From an uncultured Clostridia bacterium (GTDB taxonomy: Bacteria > Bacillota > Clostridia > Christensenellales > Borkfalkiaceae): a stretch of 45,023 nucleotides of DNA. The position numbers and the translations under genes were made by a program. Numbering within the stretch: position 1 is the first letter of the stretch; every line of letters begins with the position of its first letter. Under the pieces are notes generated by a model. The model saw only the letters and a program-made list of their open reading frames with translations, did no database searches and was not told where the DNA came from. Shown here one piece after another: positions 42,630 through 45,023 of this stretch. Location of the stretch: contig CALVST010000014.1 of the NCBI GenBank assembly GCA_944359365.1, positions 1-45,023 of the forward strand, written 5' to 3'.

Positions 42630-42706
42630 TCTCACTTTTGTAAGAAAAATGATTGAATTCTCACTATCGTAAGATGTATAATATCATAAATCTTACTATT
42701 GTAAGA
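42630..42706. promoter_or_regulatory. Three operators and overlapping divergent promoters of the XRE/TM2 locus
   Basis: Three 16-base dyads share TCTyACT..yGTAAGA: TCTCACTTTTGTAAGA (42630-42645), TCTCACTATCGTAAGA (42659-42674) and the perfect dyad TCTTACTATTGTAAGA (42691-42706), spaced 29 and 32 bases centre to centre. The rightward promoter is TTGAAT (42653-42658), 18 bases, TATAAT (42677-42682). The leftward one is TTACAA (42704-42699), 17 bases, TTATAC (42681-42676). The two share one -10 region, and the sites cover both -35 elements. Confidence 0.8.
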
Positions 42707-42733
42707 AAAATATTCAGAGGGAGAGAATTCGGA

Positions 42734-43117
42734 ATGGAAGTATTTGAAAAGGCGGGGACGGCGTATTCGGGCGCGAACGGCAGGGAGGCGCGTGTACAGA
42801 ATTTTTTAACGGTGAACGGAAAGTATTTCGACAACGAACAGCTTGTCCATTTGCGGGAACGCCTGTACAGCATTTCGGAAGACAGATTTTCCATGCTCGG
42901 CGCGTTGAAGTTCAAATCTCCGGGAACAGCGTTGGCGCTGTCGATCTTTTTCGGCGGGATCGGCGTGGACCGTTTTTATATCGGAGATACAGGCATGGGG
43001 TTGGGAAAACTTTTCACGGGCGGCGGATGCGGGATTTGGGCGTTCGTAGACTGGTTTCTGATCAAAAAAGCTGCCCGCAGAAAAAATTATGAGAAGCTTA
43101 TGGCTGCGCTCTTATGA
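42734..43117 (+). CDS. TM2-domain membrane protein
   Basis: From the ATG at 42734 (GAGGGAGAG upstream) the product is 127 residues: a soluble N-terminal part with EQLVHLRERLYSISED, then a TM2 domain with ALALSIFFGGIGVDRFYIGD, GLGKLFTGGGCGIWAFVDWF and the basic tail KKAARRKNYEKL. TM2 proteins are small two-helix proteins, common beside DUF2752 genes, with no firmly known role. An in-frame ATG at 42653 lies upstream of the promoter -10 and is rejected. Confidence 0.85.
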   Translation: MEVFEKAGTAYSGANGREARVQNFLTVNGKYFDNEQLVHLRERLYSISEDRFSMLGALKFKSPGTALALSIFFGGIGVDRFYIGDTGMGLGKLFTGGGCGIWAFVDWFLIKKAARRKNYEKLMAALL

Positions 43118-43436
43118 GCAACGCCTGTCCCGGCTGTTTAAAACGCATATTGCCGCATTGGCGGCGTGCTTGCTATGGGGCGCGTTGGGGAATGTGGGGC
43201 ATGGGTGCCCGTTTTATGGGATCTTCGGCATAGGTTGCCCTGTCTGCGGCACGACGCGCGCGCTGTGCGCGTTGGCGAACGGCGATGTGTACGGGTATCT
43301 TTCCTTTCAGCCTTTCGCGTTATTGCTTCTGATGGCGACGTGGGGGATGATCCACTGCAAAGGCAGATCTGCGCAGATCGTTTGCGGCTGCGTGTTTTTG
43401 TGCAATTTTATACGGTGGGCGGTGCGCCTCGGCTGA
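43089..43436 (+). CDS. DUF2752 membrane protein
   Basis: The 115-residue protein carries the DUF2752 hallmark IGCPVCGTTRALCALANGD (C-P-x-C-G-x-T-R-A), flanked by hydrophobic helices (HIAALAACLLWGALG, FQPFALLLLMATWGM, IVCGCVFLCNFIRW). The function is unknown. The start overlaps the TM2 gene by 29 bases in another frame and has no strong Shine-Dalgarno, so translation is probably coupled. Confidence 0.85.
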   Translation: MRSLWLRSYEQRLSRLFKTHIAALAACLLWGALGNVGHGCPFYGIFGIGCPVCGTTRALCALANGDVYGYLSFQPFALLLLMATWGMIHCKGRSAQIVCGCVFLCNFIRWAVRLG

Positions 43437-43474
43437 ACCGCTTCCGCAGCATACGGTTTTATAAATGTTTCACG

Positions 43475-43501
43475 GAAAAACGGCTTATTTGCCGTTTTTT
43501 T
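43475..43501 (+). terminator. Terminator after the DUF2752 gene
   Basis: AAAAACGGC and GCCGTTTTT with loop TTATTT, followed by further T. Confidence 0.8.
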
Positions 43502-43519
43502 GTTTTCGACAAAATATAC

Positions 43520-43548
43520 TTGATATTTCCGCGCGGATTTGGTACAAT
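43520..43548 (+). promoter_or_regulatory. Promoter of asnS
   Basis: TTGATA (43520-43525), 17 bases, TACAAT (43543-43548). Confidence 0.75.
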
Positions 43549-43593
43549 ATTACGAAATAACAGGCAGAAAAATCAATCTTTCGGAGAAGAAAA

Positions 43594-44976
43594 ATGAAAC
43601 GCACTACGGTAAAAGAAATGTACGGCGCGCCGCAGGAGTTCGGCGGCAAAAAAGTGACCGCCGCCGGGTGGGTAAGGACGCTGCGCGACGGAAAAACGTT
43701 CGGATTCATCGAACTGAACGACGGCAGCTGTTTTAAAAACGTGCAGGTCGTTTTCGAGCGCGACAATATCGCCAACTACGACGAAATTGCCCGTCAGAAC
43801 GTGGGGGCGAGCCTCGTCGTAGAGGGCACGCTCGTTTTAACGCCCGAAAACAAACAGCCTTTCGAGATCAAGGCGGAAAAAGTGACCGTTATGGGCGCGT
43901 CTTCGCCCGATTATCCGTTGCAGAAAAAGAGGCATTCCCTCGAATTTTTGCGCGAAATTGCGCATCTGCGCCCGCGCACGAACACCTTCAACGCGGTGTT
44001 CCGCATCCGCAGCGAGGCGGCGTTCGCCATCCATAAATTTTTCCATGACAGGGGCTTTATTTATGTGCACACGCCCATCATAACGGGCAGCGACTGCGAG
44101 GGCGCCGGCGCCATGTTCCAGGTCACTACCCTCGAAATGGATAAAATAAAGGGCGATGTCGACTATAAAAAGGACTTTTTCGGCAAAAGGGCGGCTCTCA
44201 CCGTTTCGGGGCAGCTCAACGCGGAAACGTTTGCCATGGCGTTTTCCGATGTGTACACCTTCGGCCCGACCTTCCGCGCCGAGCGTTCCAACACCACCCG
44301 CCACGCGGCGGAGTTCTGGATGATCGAGCCGGAAATGTCTTTCTGCGACCTCGAAGGGGACATGGACGTCGCCGAGGCGATGGTCAAGGCGATCATCCGC
44401 CATGTCATGGAAACCTGCCCTGCTGAGCTTGAATTTTTGAACAGCTTTGTAGACAAGGGGCTGATCGAGCGGCTGAAAAACGTGTCGGAAAACGAGTTCG
44501 TCCGCCTGCCCTATACGAAAGCGATAGAAATTTTGGAAAAGGTCAAAGACAGGTTCGAGTTCCCCGTGTATTGGGGGTGCGACCTGCAGAGCGAGCACGA
44601 GCGGTATCTGACCGAGCAAGTGTATAAAAAGCCGGTATTCCTCACCGATTACCCGAAGGAGATCAAGGCGTTTTATATGCGCCTGAACGACGACGGCAAA
44701 ACGGTGGCGGCGGCAGACCTTTTGGTGCCTGCCATCGGCGAGCTGATCGGCGGTTCGCAGAGGGAAGAGCGGGAAGAGGTACTGCTTGCCCGCATGAAAG
44801 AGATGCATTTAAAACCCGAGGACTACGATTGGTATTTAGACCTGCGCAAATACGGCGGCACGGTGCATTCGGGCTTCGGGCTCGGCTTCGAGCGGATGAT
44901 CATGTACCTTACGGGCATATCCAACATCCGCGACGTTCTGCCCTTCCCGAGAACGGTGGGGAATTTGGAATACTGA
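43594..44976 (+). CDS. asnS: Asparaginyl-tRNA synthetase
   Basis: This class IIb synthetase charges tRNA-Asn. The 460-residue protein has an N-terminal OB-fold anticodon-binding domain ([21 protein letters not shown]), motif 2 region [25 protein letters not shown], and motif 3 [21 protein letters not shown], ending [14 protein letters not shown]. The FWMIEPE and RHAAEF segments distinguish it from AspS. CGGAG lies before the ATG. A repeat copy starts 5 bases after the stop codon. Confidence 0.97.
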   Translation: MKRTTVKEMYGAPQEFGGKKVTAAGWVRTLRDGKTFGFIELNDGSCFKNVQVVFERDNIANYDEIARQNVGASLVVEGTLVLTPENKQPFEIKAEKVTVMGASSPDYPLQKKRHSLEFLREIAHLRPRTNTFNAVFRIRSEAAFAIHKFFHDRGFIYVHTPIITGSDCEGAGAMFQVTTLEMDKIKGDVDYKKDFFGKRAALTVSGQLNAETFAMAFSDVYTFGPTFRAERSNTTRHAAEFWMIEPEMSFCDLEGDMDVAEAMVKAIIRHVMETCPAELEFLNSFVDKGLIERLKNVSENEFVRLPYTKAIEILEKVKDRFEFPVYWGCDLQSEHERYLTEQVYKKPVFLTDYPKEIKAFYMRLNDDGKTVAAADLLVPAIGELIGGSQREEREEVLLARMKEMHLKPEDYDWYLDLRKYGGTVHSGFGLGFERMIMYLTGISNIRDVLPFPRTVGNLEY

Positions 44977-44981
44977 AAAAC

Positions 44982-45023
44982 TCACACGTTTCTCGGCAAG
45001 CTGATGCCTGCGAAACGTCGTGA
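44982..45023 (+). repeat. Structured intergenic repeat, copy g (truncated by window edge)
   Basis: Only P1 is visible: TCACACGTTTC and GAAACGTCGTGA pair perfectly except for the single bulged C, with apical GGCA-AGCTGA-TGCC. It lies 5 bases after the asnS stop codon in the sense orientation. The window ends at the last base of P1. Confidence 0.8.

Overview
The window reads as chromosomal DNA of a spore-forming, GC-rich Clostridia-type Firmicute. The evidence is the rpsB-tsf-pyrH-frr-uppS-cdsA-dxr-rseP order, AddAB rather than RecBCD, SpoIIE, a GerA-type germinant receptor, a SipW/TasA-type secretion cluster, and promoters close to TTGACA-17-TATAAT. An uncultured Christensenellales-like lineage is my guess from overall feel and is not proved by the sequence. 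I saw no prophage, IS transposase, CRISPR array, tRNA or rRNA.

Layout. 1-285: a truncated copy of an intergenic repeat, then the rpsB promoter and leader. 286-7185: translation, nucleotide, isoprenoid and envelope operon. 7186-7650: tandem structured repeats. 7697-8758 (-): orphan lipoprotein. 8928-16425: addB, addA and a membrane protein. 16600-23880: an extracellular-fibre cluster with one strong operator-flanked promoter, two membrane-anchored companions, three TasA/camelysin-like secreted proteins (two fused to beta-helix domains, one interrupted by an in-frame amber codon) and a SipW-type signal peptidase. 23941-25321: PRC-barrel protein and GNAT acetyltransferase. 25418-25931 (-): a promoter- and terminator-bounded stretch of about 0.5 kb with no credible large ORF, a candidate non-coding RNA. 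26022-32963 (-): sporulation block (gerAC-like, gerAB, gerAA, a small membrane protein, a 26-residue peptide, spoIIE). 33210-36530: cysS and, convergent, mnmG. 36531-37023: two repeat copies facing each other. 37024-41006: dnaA (-) and recF (+) divergent, then a VanW-domain protein. 41166-43436: acetyltransferase-like protein, and an XRE repressor divergent from a TM2/DUF2752 pair with three matching operators between them. 43594-44976: asnS, followed at once by another repeat copy.

The most unusual content is the intergenic repeat family (seven whole or partial copies). Each fuller copy is about 190-230 nt and contains the same ordered series of hairpins. Stem sequences differ between copies but stay complementary, whereas certain loops and linkers are conserved. 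That is the signature of selected secondary structure (RNA or folded single-stranded DNA) rather than of a simple dispersed sequence. The second is the candidate large non-coding RNA. The third is the interrupted TasA/beta-helix gene inside an otherwise intact secretion cluster.
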